Of a stretch of 64,000 nucleotides of DNA, positions 33,233-41,854 are shown in pieces. Numbering within the stretch: the first letter of the stretch is position 1; the number at the start of each line of letters is the position of its first letter. The DNA comes from Acidobacterium capsulatum ATCC 51196. Its GTDB lineage: Bacteria; Acidobacteriota; Terriglobia; Terriglobales; Acidobacteriaceae. Below the pieces are notes generated by a model. The model did not search any database. It was not told the origin of the DNA and saw nothing but the letters and a program-made list of their open reading frames with translations. The stretch lies in the NCBI RefSeq assembly GCF_000022565.1, contig NC_012483.1, positions 434,001-498,000 of the forward strand, written 5' to 3'. A program made the position numbers and the translations under genes.

Positions 33233-33885
33233 CCGTCGGTAGGCTCAGGAGGGTCGCCCGGCAGAGGCCAGCCCGCCAGCAGGTCGCGCGTCTCCAGCTC
33301 GTGCCGCAACTGCGCCACGTTCCGGAACTGAATGGCGTGCAGCCCCACTTCCGCCGCGGCCTTCACATTCTCCGGCTTGTCGTCGATAAATAATGCTTCG
33401 TCCGGAGCCACGCTCATCTTCTCGCACGTCCACGTGTAGATCGCCGGGTCGGGTTTGGCAATCTGCAGCTCGCAAGACCACGTGTGATGGGTAAAGTGCT
33501 TCAGCCACGCGAACTCCTGCCGCATGTAGCGCAACAGCTCCTCGCCCATGTTTGAGAGAATCGCCGTGCGCATGCCCCGGTCCTGCAGGGCCGCAGCCCA
33601 GGCCAGCATCTCTTCATTGAGTGAGGCCCACATCAACACATCATTCTCCACCAGCTCTTCCAGTTGCTCGGCCGTGAAGCTCAGCCCGGCATCGGAGGCA
33701 ATCTTCCGCCAGTAAGCCACGCCGTTCAGGTTGCCGAGGTCATACTGGTGCCGGTGCCGCCAGTAGTGCTCCTCAAACGCGGCGCGCTCCAATCCCGTAA
33801 TTTCGCGCAGCCGCGTATGGGCCGCCGGGTCCTGCGCGGTGCTCAGCACCATTCCATAGTCGAAAATGACACCGCGAATCGGCAT
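33160..33885 (-). CDS. HAD-superfamily phosphatase (YihX-like, HAD-IA)
   Basis: A 241-aa cytoplasmic hydrolase. Motif I is VIFDYGMVLS: the nucleophile Asp is present, while the second Asp of the common DxD is Gly, as in YihX-type enzymes. Motif II is ILSNMG, motif III lysine is in AKPDPAIY, and motif IV is LFIDDKPENV. ATG 33885 has GGAG 5-6 bases upstream and is preferred to the longer frame from 33921. Substrate is unknown; sugar phosphates are typical. The last ~24 residues are encoded opposite the ribBA end. Confidence 0.85.
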   Translation of the reverse strand: MPIRGVIFDYGMVLSTAQDPAAHTRLREITGLERAAFEEHYWRHRHQYDLGNLNGVAYWRKIASDAGLSFTAEQLEELVENDVLMWASLNEEMLAWAAALQDRGMRTAILSNMGEELLRYMRQEFAWLKHFTHHTWSCELQIAKPDPAIYTWTCEKMSVAPDEALFIDDKPENVKAAAEVGLHAIQFRNVAQLRHELETRDLLAGWPLPGDPPEPTDGQERVTADGLPGTDSCSTISTSKP

Positions 33886-34009
33886 GCACACTCCTGGGTC
33901 GGGGATACTTCCTGCTTCCATTATGACGGCGCACGGCCCGGCGCGCTGTGGGAAATGGAAGACGAGGAATCAACAAGTTGCACCCCCGGCGCAAAATGCT
34001 CAGGGCAAA

Positions 34010-35212
34010 ATGGAAGGTATGCCCGTCTCCTTCGCCAGCCGAACTGCCTGGGACCTCAGCGAATCCCCCTCCAGCCGCGCGCTCCAGGAACGCCGCCGCG
34101 CCGGCCTGCCCGTCTATGACCTCACCGTCTCCAATCCCACCCAGGCTGGCTTTGACTATGATCCGGAGGCGATTCTGTCTCCGCTCGCCGCCCCCGGCGC
34201 GCTGGCCTATGACCCGGACCCGCGCGGCATGCTCGTCGCCCGGCAGGCCGTCTGCGCCTACTACGCCGATGCGGCGGCTACGCTGCAGCCGGAGCAGCTC
34301 GTGCTCACCACCAGCACCAGCGAGGCTTACAGCTTTCTCTTTCGCCTGCTCTGCAATCCCGGCGACGAGGTGTTGCTGGCCCAGCCCAGCTATCCGCTCT
34401 TTGAGTTTCTGGCTCAGATCGATGACGTGCGTCTGACCTCTTTCCCACTCTTCTACGACCACGGCTGGCAGATGGATCTGCAGAGTCTTGAGGAGCGCAT
34501 CACCCCGCGCACCCGGGCCATCGCGCTCGTCCATCCCAATAATCCGACCGGGCACTTCACCTCGCCAGCCGACCGGGCCGCCCTGGAACGCATCTGCGCC
34601 GCCCACGGCCTCGCTCTCATCGTCGATGAAGTTTTTCTCGATTACCCGCTCGCGTCCGCCCCCATGCATGCCAGCTTAGCGGCCGGGGAGCATCCGGTGC
34701 TGACCTTCGTCTTGAGCGGTCTCAGCAAGATCGCCGCCCTGCCGCAAATGAAAGCCGCCTGGATCGCCGCCTGCGGCCCCGAAAGGGAAGTTCAGGAAGC
34801 TCTCCACCGCCTCGAAGTCATCGCCGACACTTTTCTGTCGATGAACGCCCCCATCCAGCATGCGCTACCTCGCTGGCTTTCTCACCGGCAGGCGATCCAG
34901 CAGCAGGTCCGCGACCGCACCCAGGCCAACCTCGACGCGCTGGACGCCGTCCTGGCCAGCCAGTCCCTGGTCTCCCGGCTCGCAGTCGAAGCTGGCTGGT
35001 ACGCGGTGCTCCGTGTGCCGGCCCTCGAAAGCGACGAAGACCTCGCGGTTCGGCTTCTCCAGCAGGCTGGAGTCTACGCCCATCCCGGTCACTTCTTTGG
35101 ATTCTCCGGCTCCGGCTGGCTCGTCCTGAGCCTGTTGATTCCTTTGGAGACTTTTCAGTACGGAATCAAGACTATCTGCAAAATAATCAATGACTTGAAC
35201 TCTGGCATTTAA
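34010..35212 (+). CDS. PLP-dependent aminotransferase class I/II
   Basis: A 400-aa fold-type I aminotransferase, probably acting on an amino acid such as aspartate or an aromatic one. It shows the N-terminal YDLTVSNPTQAGF, the substrate/PLP loop HPNNPTGHF, the Asp of LIVDEVFLDYP, and the Schiff-base lysine in LSGLSKIAALPQ. ATG 34010 is taken as start, with AGGG 4 bases upstream; ATG 34019 is an alternative. Its start is about 120 bases from the divergent HAD gene. Confidence 0.87.
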   Translation: MEGMPVSFASRTAWDLSESPSSRALQERRRAGLPVYDLTVSNPTQAGFDYDPEAILSPLAAPGALAYDPDPRGMLVARQAVCAYYADAAATLQPEQLVLTTSTSEAYSFLFRLLCNPGDEVLLAQPSYPLFEFLAQIDDVRLTSFPLFYDHGWQMDLQSLEERITPRTRAIALVHPNNPTGHFTSPADRAALERICAAHGLALIVDEVFLDYPLASAPMHASLAAGEHPVLTFVLSGLSKIAALPQMKAAWIAACGPEREVQEALHRLEVIADTFLSMNAPIQHALPRWLSHRQAIQQQVRDRTQANLDALDAVLASQSLVSRLAVEAGWYAVLRVPALESDEDLAVRLLQQAGVYAHPGHFFGFSGSGWLVLSLLIPLETFQYGIKTICKIINDLNSGI

Positions 35213-35310
35213 TGTTCTGTTGCACTTCTTGATTCCGCTAAAGCAGCAAGTTAAGAACAATCACCTATTCGCATGATTTTGCGAGAGTTGAGCCCGGTTC
35301 AAGTGCTGCT

Positions 35311-35937
35311 TTAACGCAGGAATGGATTGCTCTCCCGCTCCTCGCCGATCGTCGTCACGGGTCCGTGCCCGGGAACTACCCTGAGATCATCGGGCAGTGG
35401 CAGCAGGCGGTCGTGAATAGAGCGCAGAATCTGTTCCGAATCCCCGCCGGGCAAGTCGGTTCTACCGATCGATCCGGCAAAGAGCGTATCGCCCGCCAGC
35501 AGCAGGTTATCTTTCTTAAAGAGCAGGCAGATGCTGCCCGGCGTATGGCCCGGCGTATGCAGTACCTCGGCCGGATGCGCGGCCAGGCCAACAATCATTC
35601 CATGTTCTGCCGAGGCATCGGGCGGTGCCACCTCAGGCGGCTCAATGCCGAGCCAGCCCGCCTGCACGTCCATCATCTTCAACAGCGGCAGGTCGTTCGC
35701 GTTGAGCAAAATGGGAGCCCCGGTCGCGCGTTTGAGCGCGAGCGCGCCGCCCACGTGGTCAATGTGCGCGTGCGTCACCACAATTTGTTTCAGCACGAGC
35801 CCGTGGGCCTTGAGCCGGGCAAGAATCTGCGGAATGTTGTCGCCCGGATCAATCACCATCGCCTCGTGCGAGGTCTCATCGCCAATCAGGGTGCAATTGC
35901 ACTGCAGCATGCCGACAGGGAAGGTCTCAAGGATCAT
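35311..35937 (-). CDS. MBL-fold hydrolase (YcbL/glyoxalase II-like)
   Basis: A 208-aa metallo-beta-lactamase-fold enzyme. Metal ligands are present in THAHIDH, HTPGHTPGS, LAGDTLF and VPGHGP. The small size and lack of a C-terminal helical domain fit YcbL-type type II glyoxalases that hydrolyse S-lactoylglutathione or other thioesters. Start ATG 35937 is chosen because it begins the first conserved strand (MILETFPVGMLQCNC); a longer frame reaches 35985. Confidence 0.87.
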   Translation of the reverse strand: MILETFPVGMLQCNCTLIGDETSHEAMVIDPGDNIPQILARLKAHGLVLKQIVVTHAHIDHVGGALALKRATGAPILLNANDLPLLKMMDVQAGWLGIEPPEVAPPDASAEHGMIVGLAAHPAEVLHTPGHTPGSICLLFKKDNLLLAGDTLFAGSIGRTDLPGGDSEQILRSIHDRLLPLPDDLRVVPGHGPVTTIGEERESNPFLR

Positions 35938-36016
35938 AAGACCATTGTGCGCCTCCCGCCGCCCTTCGTGCCCAGGGTCTCTCACACAACCTCGCCCGCG
36001 CCGTTACACTACCTGT

Positions 36017-36268
36017 ATGGCAGTGCGCAAAGAGTGGACTGAATGGCACCTGACGCCACGCGGATGGGAGCGTGGATCAACCCGGGTGCAGGGCAAAGGC
36101 AATGACTGGGCCGCCGAGCCGGAAGATCGCGTAGCCAGTTGGGTGTACACCGAGACCGAGACCAGCGCCGGCGTGCAGACGGGCGGCGAGTCTACCTGGG
36201 ACAACAAGAATCCCGCGGAAGTCGAGGAGCTGTTGCGCCGCTTCGGGCCTTGCCCGCAAAAGCTCTAG
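36017..36268 (+). CDS. Small conserved hypothetical protein
   Basis: An 83-aa protein rich in tryptophan, glutamate and glycine (EWTEWHLTPRGWERGSTRV), ending in EELLRRFGPCPQKL. The regular pattern, with repeated turns GW and VYTETET, suggests a small beta domain. I recognise no named family. It lies between two convergent or unrelated genes, with ATG at 36017. Confidence 0.6.
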   Translation: MAVRKEWTEWHLTPRGWERGSTRVQGKGNDWAAEPEDRVASWVYTETETSAGVQTGGESTWDNKNPAEVEELLRRFGPCPQKL

Positions 36269-36278
36269 GCCGGCCTGC

Positions 36279-37460
36279 TTACGAGGCCGCCATCTCTGCT
36301 GCCTCGCGGGCAGCCGGGGCCTGCGTCAGCCCGAACCACAGCATCATCGCCAGCAGCACCAGCGACGCGGCAAACGGCACCAGAAGGCCGATCCGGAGCG
36401 AGTGGGTGCCCGTGGATAAAACCCCTGTCATCCAGGGCATCACGGCGCCGCCAAAGCCTGAGAGCATGAAGACCCATCCCGTATGCTTTGACTCCCCGGC
36501 CCGCGCCATGAAGAGCGAGAGCACCAGCGGAAAGATGGGCGCGAGCGCCAGACCGGTCAAAACGGTCCCCGCCAGCAGCAGCCAGGCCGAGTGCGCGGCC
36601 ACCAGCATGCCTAGCCCGGCCATCAGGGCCAGCACCGCCAGGCGGAAGAGCTTCACTTCGCGGATGCCCTCCAGTACCAGAGGGGTAAGGCCACGCCCGG
36701 CCAGAACAGCGCCCCAGAAGCAGGCAGCCGTCAGGCTGCTGCGGGCATAGCTCCAGGCCACCGTGCGCAGCGCAAAGGTGGTGAGCCATCCGCCCACGGC
36801 GCTTTCTATACCCACATAAATAAAGCCGGCAATCGCGAACAGAGCCAGCGTGCGAAAGGATCGATCCAGCCCCCGTCCCGGCGTGGACGGCTGGGTTTTC
36901 GCCTGCAGGCCACCCAGCAGCGGCAGCGCCGCGAAGGGAAGAGCCGTGACCGCCACGGCCACCCCCAATGCGGCTGGCGAAAGATGATTGGGAGCGCGCG
37001 CAATCAGCAGCGGGCAGAGCGTGGAGCCGATGCTCCAGCAGAAGTTCAGAAATGACAGCGCCGCTCCTCGCTTCTGAGGGAAGAGACGGCCTACCAGCAT
37101 GCTGGTAGAGGTCATCGCCATTCCCAGGCCTACCCCATACAAGAAGATGGCAGGCACCGCTAGTAGTCGCGGGGCTGCCATCCAGAGCAGGCCCGAAGCT
37201 GGAACTAGCAGGTAGCCATAGGTAAGCGTGCGCTGAAAATGCTTCCGGACAAAGAGCGCGCCGAGCGAACTGCCCGCAAATAGTGTCATGAGCAGCGTGC
37301 CCGACTGGGTGTCGGTGAGATGCCAGACCGCTGCCACCTTGGGCAGAACCACGCCCAGCAGCACGGTCAGGGCGCCGGTGACCAGAAATCCGAGATAGAG
37401 CAGAATAATCGAGGGCCGAAGCTGATATTTCGTAGCAAACGTCACGAGGGAATTAGACAA
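36279..37460 (-). CDS. MFS transporter, probably sugar uptake
   Basis: Major facilitator with about 12 membrane helices over ~393 aa. The N-terminal helix is SIILLYLGFLVTGALTVLLGV, and an internal loop with TSMLVGRLFPQKRGAALSFLN is like that of FucP-type permeases. The start is uncertain: TTG 37460 overlaps the end of the LacI gene, and GTG 37445 is also possible. Placement after a LacI-type regulator suggests the pair form an operon for import of a sugar. Confidence 0.82.
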   Translation of the reverse strand: MSNSLVTFATKYQLRPSIILLYLGFLVTGALTVLLGVVLPKVAAVWHLTDTQSGTLLMTLFAGSSLGALFVRKHFQRTLTYGYLLVPASGLLWMAAPRLLAVPAIFLYGVGLGMAMTSTSMLVGRLFPQKRGAALSFLNFCWSIGSTLCPLLIARAPNHLSPAALGVAVAVTALPFAALPLLGGLQAKTQPSTPGRGLDRSFRTLALFAIAGFIYVGIESAVGGWLTTFALRTVAWSYARSSLTAACFWGAVLAGRGLTPLVLEGIREVKLFRLAVLALMAGLGMLVAAHSAWLLLAGTVLTGLALAPIFPLVLSLFMARAGESKHTGWVFMLSGFGGAVMPWMTGVLSTGTHSLRIGLLVPFAASLVLLAMMLWFGLTQAPAAREAAEMAAS

Positions 37461-38541
37461 CAGGCGAGGCAGGCCTGGCTTTCTTTCGCGTGGAAACCGG
37501 TTCCGGCCCCTGCGCCGGACCTGTCGATTCACGAGCCATCAATTGTGGTTTGACGGCTATTTGCGGTGGAGGCATCTTGCCGGTCTTGATTTGATCAAGA
37601 AGCGTCTTGGCCGCCAGCTTGCCCATGTCATGCAGCGGCTGACGGATGGTCGTCAGGCTGGGCGTATGAAATGCCGCATGCTCGACATCATCAAAGCCCA
37701 CCACGGAAACATCGTCTGGCACGCGAAACCCCGCGTCATGCAGCGCGCGCATGGCGCCGATGGCGGCCATGTCATTGAACGAGAGCAGTGCCGTAAAAGG
37801 CCGCCCTTGGCTAAGCAGCTTGCGGACCGGAGGATAACCCAGCTCAGGAGAGCTGATGTCCTGATCGAGTTGCACAGTCAGTTCGGGGCGAATCTGCAGG
37901 CCCAGTTTGGCCGCCACCGCCATGGTGCTCTCCCAGCGAATGCCCGAGTCGGAGCTGTATGGCTGCCCGCGCATGAAGGCTATCTCGCGGTGACCGAGCT
38001 GATAGAGATGCTTGAGCGCCAGCTCAGCCGCGCGATGATGATCGAGCACCACATTCGTGATGCCGGGCATCGTGCGGTGCCCGGCCACGGCCACGGCGGG
38101 CACGGGCAGATCATGCTCCAGGTGCGTGTCAATGGCGATGATGCCTTCGGCGCCACGGCCCAGCAGCATGCGCGGATACTGCTCAATCAAATCAGGCCGA
38201 TGACGGTGATGCGCGATGAAATAGAAGTACTCCTGCTCAAGCAGATAATCGCCAATGCCGCTCATCACCTCGGTGTGATAGCCCTCGGCCAGCACCGGCA
38301 CCAGAATGCCGATGGTCATGGTGCGGCGGTTGCGCAATGAGCGGGCGACGAAACTCGGCTGATACTTGAATTTGCGCGCCGCTTCGCGAATGCGCTCGCG
38401 CGTGGGCTCCGGAATGGAGCGCCCGGGAACATCATTCAAAACTACCGATATAGTCGCTGGGTTCAGCTTGAGATAGGCGGCCAGCGACTTGAGCGTAACG
38501 GGTTGCTCCGGCAGTGAATTCTCTTTTTTTGTCTTGGCCAT
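37453..38541 (-). CDS. LacI-family transcription regulator
   Basis: A 362-aa regulator. The N-terminal HTH (TLKSLAAYLKLNPATISVVLN) with hinge helix region is followed by a periplasmic-binding-protein-like sensor domain (TIGILVPVLAEGYHTEVMSG, FNDMAAIGAMRALHDAG, VGFDDVEHAAF). ATG 38541 (MAKTKKEN) is preferred to the longer open frame. It shares an operon with the MFS gene and likely controls it in response to a sugar. Confidence 0.88.
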   Translation of the reverse strand: MAKTKKENSLPEQPVTLKSLAAYLKLNPATISVVLNDVPGRSIPEPTRERIREAARKFKYQPSFVARSLRNRRTMTIGILVPVLAEGYHTEVMSGIGDYLLEQEYFYFIAHHRHRPDLIEQYPRMLLGRGAEGIIAIDTHLEHDLPVPAVAVAGHRTMPGITNVVLDHHRAAELALKHLYQLGHREIAFMRGQPYSSDSGIRWESTMAVAAKLGLQIRPELTVQLDQDISSPELGYPPVRKLLSQGRPFTALLSFNDMAAIGAMRALHDAGFRVPDDVSVVGFDDVEHAAFHTPSLTTIRQPLHDMGKLAAKTLLDQIKTGKMPPPQIAVKPQLMARESTGPAQGPEPVSTRKKARPASPVV

Positions 38542-38588
38542 CGCTGCCGAAACGGTCCCTCTCTTTGTGCCGCAGGTTATCGCGCCAT

Positions 38589-38594
38589 AGTATA
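38589..38594 (-). promoter_or_regulatory. Possible -10 box of the LacI-MFS operon
   Basis: TATACT on the minus strand lies 48 bases upstream of the LacI start. The -35 region is poorly conserved. A TTTC-rich half site lies about 18 bases further upstream. Confidence 0.35.
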
Positions 38595-38710
38595 CGGTGC
38601 GAAACAGGGAATGAAAGAGGTTTCTGGAAAACTGCTTGTGAGCGGATTGTTGCGGCTTGCGGAGATGGGATGACAGCAAGCCCTCAGAGGTGTAGGAAAA
38701 TCGCGACTCC

Positions 38711-38821
38711 CTAGATCACGAGTTGCCCGGTCGCGGTTTGCAGGAGGCCGTTACTTCCAATCATCCACAGCCCGTAATAATTCGACACGACATGACCCGG
38801 GTTCGCCAAATGCGTGCTCAT
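38711..38821 (-). pseudogene. Short ORF resembling a C-terminal gene remnant
   Basis: A 36-codon minus-strand frame ends GSNGLLQTATGQLVI before TAG. It reads like the end of a larger surface or secreted protein. A stop codon 5 codons upstream of its ATG cuts off any longer frame. No ribosome site is seen. It fills part of the 321-base gap between the LacI and KdpD genes. A remnant is the best guess, with low certainty. Confidence 0.2.
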
Positions 38822-38862
38822 TGACGTGCATTTTCAACGCGAGGGTTTCTTTTGGATTAGGG

Positions 38863-40305
38863 TCATGAAACAGGCAGGGTGACAGTAAACCTCGCGCCCC
38901 TTCCTGCCAGATTCTGGACATCGATACTGCCGCGGTGGGCAGTGACTACGGCTCGGCAAATTGCCAGTCCCAGGCCGGTGCCGGAGATGCGGCCGCGGAA
39001 GCGCTGACCGCGGTAAAAGCGCTCAAACAGCATTTCTTTTTCCTCCGGGTCAATGCCTGGCCCATCATCTGTAATCGATATGGATACATGATTGTCACAG
39101 CGAGCCGCGACTATTTGGATTGGGCTGCCTGGGGGCGAATACTTGGCCGCATTGAGTAGCAGATTGGCGATGGCACGCTCGATCCAAATGGCGTCAGCCA
39201 GCACCGGTGGGCAGTCGTGCGCGATGGACGACTCCAATGGGTGGCCGGCCAGCGAGAAGGTCGAAGACCGCACCGCGTCTGCTATCAAATCCTCCACCCG
39301 GCAGGCGGCGAACTCCATCCGCATGCTGCTCGCCTCAAGCTGTCCCATCTGCGTGGCCTGCGCGATCAGACGGTTGAGCCGGTCGCTCTCCTCATCGATC
39401 ACAACAAGCATATCCTTGCGATTCTCCGGACTGATGTTGCCGCCTGAGAGCAGCGCGGTGGCCGAAGCCTTAATGGCGGTGAGGGGAGTCCGCAGCTCAT
39501 GCGTGATGGAGTCCAGCAGCACCATGCGCAGCCGTTCGCTTTCCTTGGCAGCCTCGCTGCGCGCGGCGTCTTCGAGAGCCTCAGCACGATCGATCCCGAT
39601 TGAGACCAGCCTCGCCAGCGATTCCAGTGTTTCTCGCGAGGCCGAGATGCCGCGCATCACCAGAACGCCGCGCGGCCGGATGCCGCTGCGCACCGGCAGA
39701 ATTGTCCAGCCGCTGCTGCCGGCCACGCGTACCTCCGTCAGATGTACGGCCGCCCGCACATCCAGGCCTTGGAGGTCTGCAACCGCCGCATCCTGCGTGT
39801 GAAACATTTGCGCGCCGCGTTCCACATAGAGAAGAACGGCCGGCGTCCCCGTGGCTGAGGCTATGCATTCGGGAATAGCCTCCAGAAGTTCGGCGACCTT
39901 ATCGGTCTGCAGCAGCGACCGGCTGAGCTCAAAGAGCATGCCCAGCTCTCGCTCACGCTCCTTCGCCTGGCGCGCCTCCTGCTGAATGCGGCTTGACAGG
40001 TGGCTGGCGACAATCGCGCTGCCCAGGAAGGCAAACAGCGCCACCCAGTTTTGCGTATCGGCAATCGTAAAAGTGCCAACCGGCGGCAGAAAAAAGAAGT
40101 TGAAGCAGGCTGCCGCCGCAATGGATGCTACAACGGCATAGCGCAGTCCCCAGCGCGCAGCCAGCACTAGAATGTAGAGCAGCAGGGTGAGCGCCACCGT
40201 GGTCGGACTGCTATGCGCCAGCAGCCGGCAGAGTTCGACAATGACCGCCAGCCCAACGCCGGCGAGCAGCATGCGATATCCCGTGATGGCAAACGTCCTG
40301 TTCAC
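38863..40305 (-). CDS. kdpD: KdpD-like sensor histidine kinase, short form
   Basis: A 480-aa membrane kinase with the C-terminal KdpD layout: DUF4118 four-helix membrane part (residues ~10-105), GAF-like region, HisKA with the phosphorylated His in DSITHELRTPLTA, and HATPase_c with NLLLNAAKYSPPG and GTGLGLAICR. The KdpD nucleotide-binding and USP domains present in the ~890-aa E. coli protein are missing. GTG 40305 is the chosen start; the frame reads further back but only through the antisense of kdpE. It is divergent from kdpE. Confidence 0.82.
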   Translation of the reverse strand: MNRTFAITGYRMLLAGVGLAVIVELCRLLAHSSPTTVALTLLLYILVLAARWGLRYAVVASIAAAACFNFFFLPPVGTFTIADTQNWVALFAFLGSAIVASHLSSRIQQEARQAKERERELGMLFELSRSLLQTDKVAELLEAIPECIASATGTPAVLLYVERGAQMFHTQDAAVADLQGLDVRAAVHLTEVRVAGSSGWTILPVRSGIRPRGVLVMRGISASRETLESLARLVSIGIDRAEALEDAARSEAAKESERLRMVLLDSITHELRTPLTAIKASATALLSGGNISPENRKDMLVVIDEESDRLNRLIAQATQMGQLEASSMRMEFAACRVEDLIADAVRSSTFSLAGHPLESSIAHDCPPVLADAIWIERAIANLLLNAAKYSPPGSPIQIVAARCDNHVSISITDDGPGIDPEEKEMLFERFYRGQRFRGRISGTGLGLAICRAVVTAHRGSIDVQNLAGRGARFTVTLPVS

Positions 40306-40353
40306 GGATAGGATTGTACGGGAACCCGCTGCCGCGGAACGGGAGAAGCGCCG

Positions 40354-41049
40354 TTGAGAATTCTGGTGGTCGATGACGAACCGCAAATTGTGCGCGTGCT
40401 GCGCGCTGCACTGCAGAGTAACGATTACGAGATCTTTACCGCATCGAACGGTGCAGAAGCATTGCAGGTATATCTGGAGGTGAATCCGGCACTCGTCATC
40501 ACCGATCTTGCCATGCCGGAGATGGACGGCGTCGCCCTGACACGCGAGATTCGGCAACGCGCCTCCACCCCGGTCATCGTCGTCTCCGTTCGCAATCAGG
40601 AGCGGGAAAAGATTCGCGCCCTCGATGAGGGAGCCGACGACTACATCACCAAGCCGTTCGCCATTCAGGAACTCCTGGCGCGCGTGCGCGTGCAACTGCG
40701 GCGTGCGTCCGAACGCGAGTCCGAGGTTGATTACGCGCGGCCCTTCATCACCGCTGGCGACTTTGAGATCAACACGGAGCGCCATATCGTGCGGCTGCGC
40801 GGCGAAGAGATTCGCCTTACGCCCAAGGAGTTTGATCTTCTGCTGCAATTTGCGCGCAACCCCGAGCGGGTGCTCACCCACAAGACATTGCTCAAGGCCA
40901 TCTGGGGACCGGCCGGCATCGACCAGCAGGAGAGCCTGCGCGTCCTCGTCGGACAATTGCGCAAAAAAATTGAGCGCGGTCCTGGCACACCGCAATATAT
41001 CCAGACGGAACCCTGGATCGGCTATCGCTTTGTGCCGGTGGCCCAGTAG
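40354..41049 (+). CDS. kdpE: KdpE response regulator
   Basis: OmpR/PhoB-type regulator of the kdp operon, 231 aa. Receiver residues are visible: DD in LVVDDEP, phosphoacceptor D in VITDLAMPEMDG, and K in YITKPF. The winged-helix C-terminus shows EIRLTPKEFDLLLQF and PWIGYRFVP. The start is TTG 40354 with GGGAG 8 bases upstream. The kdpD gene is divergent 48 bases away, so both may share a control region. Confidence 0.9.
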   Translation: MRILVVDDEPQIVRVLRAALQSNDYEIFTASNGAEALQVYLEVNPALVITDLAMPEMDGVALTREIRQRASTPVIVVSVRNQEREKIRALDEGADDYITKPFAIQELLARVRVQLRRASERESEVDYARPFITAGDFEINTERHIVRLRGEEIRLTPKEFDLLLQFARNPERVLTHKTLLKAIWGPAGIDQQESLRVLVGQLRKKIERGPGTPQYIQTEPWIGYRFVPVAQ

Positions 41050-41153
41050 CGGCAGAATTCACTCTTCCTTCATCCTTACGAGATTTTTACGCCGTGATTA
41101 CTGATTCCTTAGCGCGCCCTCGGTTTTCATGAGGAGGGGCAAAGGCTCAAATC

Positions 41154-41279
41154 ATGTCGCGTGTGTGGATTCTGATTATCGGGGCGGTCACGATCAGTTT
41201 TCTGCTGATCTGCCTGGTCGGCTTTGTGCGCGATGGGCAGCGCAGGCGCTCGAAGAGAGATCGGAATCCGTGGGAGTAA
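41154..41279 (+). CDS. Small single-helix membrane protein near kdp
   Basis: A 41-aa protein with one membrane helix (VWILIIGAVTISFLLICLVGF) and a basic C-terminal tail (RDGQRRRSKRDRNPWE). AAAGG lies 8 bases before the ATG. It sits between kdpE and the kdpF cluster. Function is unknown; a kdp accessory role is inferred from place only. Confidence 0.5.
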   Translation: MSRVWILIIGAVTISFLLICLVGFVRDGQRRRSKRDRNPWE

Positions 41280-41667
41280 TGCGCTCGTCCGCTATCGTGC
41301 TGGCGCTCCTCGCTCCGACCGTGTCCCGGAGGTTCAGTGTTTCTGCTTAGGGAAATTCCGCATCATTCAGGATGTATCTCGCCCACTCTCCCGCTCGTGA
41401 TGGCATGCCGGGCTCCAGGCAGCACGGCGCCGAATCTCGCAATTGCAACAGAGCGCTCAGTAGAAGGAGTAACTTCCAGCGACGCGGAAGCGCTACGTCA
41501 AAGACTATTGCCATTACTGCCATTAACGTGTGCGGTGTGTTTGAAGGATTCCATGGGAGCGTGGCAATGCCGCTTTGCCGATGACACGCGCTGCTTATGT
41601 TTTTCTTATGCGGCTTTCGCTGATTTTTTAGCCAGCACAGTGATGCACTGAAAGGGGATTCACGACG
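41280..41667 (+). other. Long gene-poor kdp leader region
   Basis: 388 bases before the first small ORF of the kdp cluster. I see no convincing gene. A 104-aa frame (41337-41651) has no good start signal and a composition unlike a protein. The region should hold the KdpE-controlled kdp promoter. I looked for a c-di-AMP (ydaO-type) riboswitch and could not align one with confidence. Confidence 0.35.
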
Positions 41668-41766
41668 ATGTGGGATGTTTTAGCGGTTGGATTCACCATT
41701 GGTTGCTTTGCGCTCGGGCTGCTGTATACGCGCGCCTGCGACAAGCTGGCGAAGAAGAGGGGTTGA
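41668..41766 (+). CDS. Small membrane protein preceding kdpF
   Basis: A 32-aa protein: one helix (VLAVGFTIGCFALGLLY) and the end TRACDKLAKKRG. Small proteins ending in a similar YxxACDxL pattern are found before kdpF in other bacteria. An AAAGGGGA ribosome site lies 9 bases upstream. It is 1 base from kdpF, so probably co-translated. Confidence 0.6.
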   Translation: MWDVLAVGFTIGCFALGLLYTRACDKLAKKRG

Positions 41767-41767
41767 G

Positions 41768-41854
41768 ATGCTTGAAAACCTGGTTCTGCTGGTGCTTGCT
41801 ACGGGCTTGATGATCTATCTGGTCATCACTCTGCTCTGGCCGGAGAAATTCTAA
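41768..41854 (+). CDS. kdpF: KdpF, small subunit of K+-transporting ATPase
   Basis: A 28-aa single-helix protein ending in the typical LLWPEKF. KdpF binds and stabilises the KdpABC complex in the inner membrane. Its stop overlaps the kdpA start (TAATG). Confidence 0.82.
   Translation: MLENLVLLVLATGLMIYLVITLLWPEKF

Noticed and set aside
41337-41651. 104-aa frame in the kdp leader
   Set aside because: No ribosome site, odd composition and no recognisable motif.
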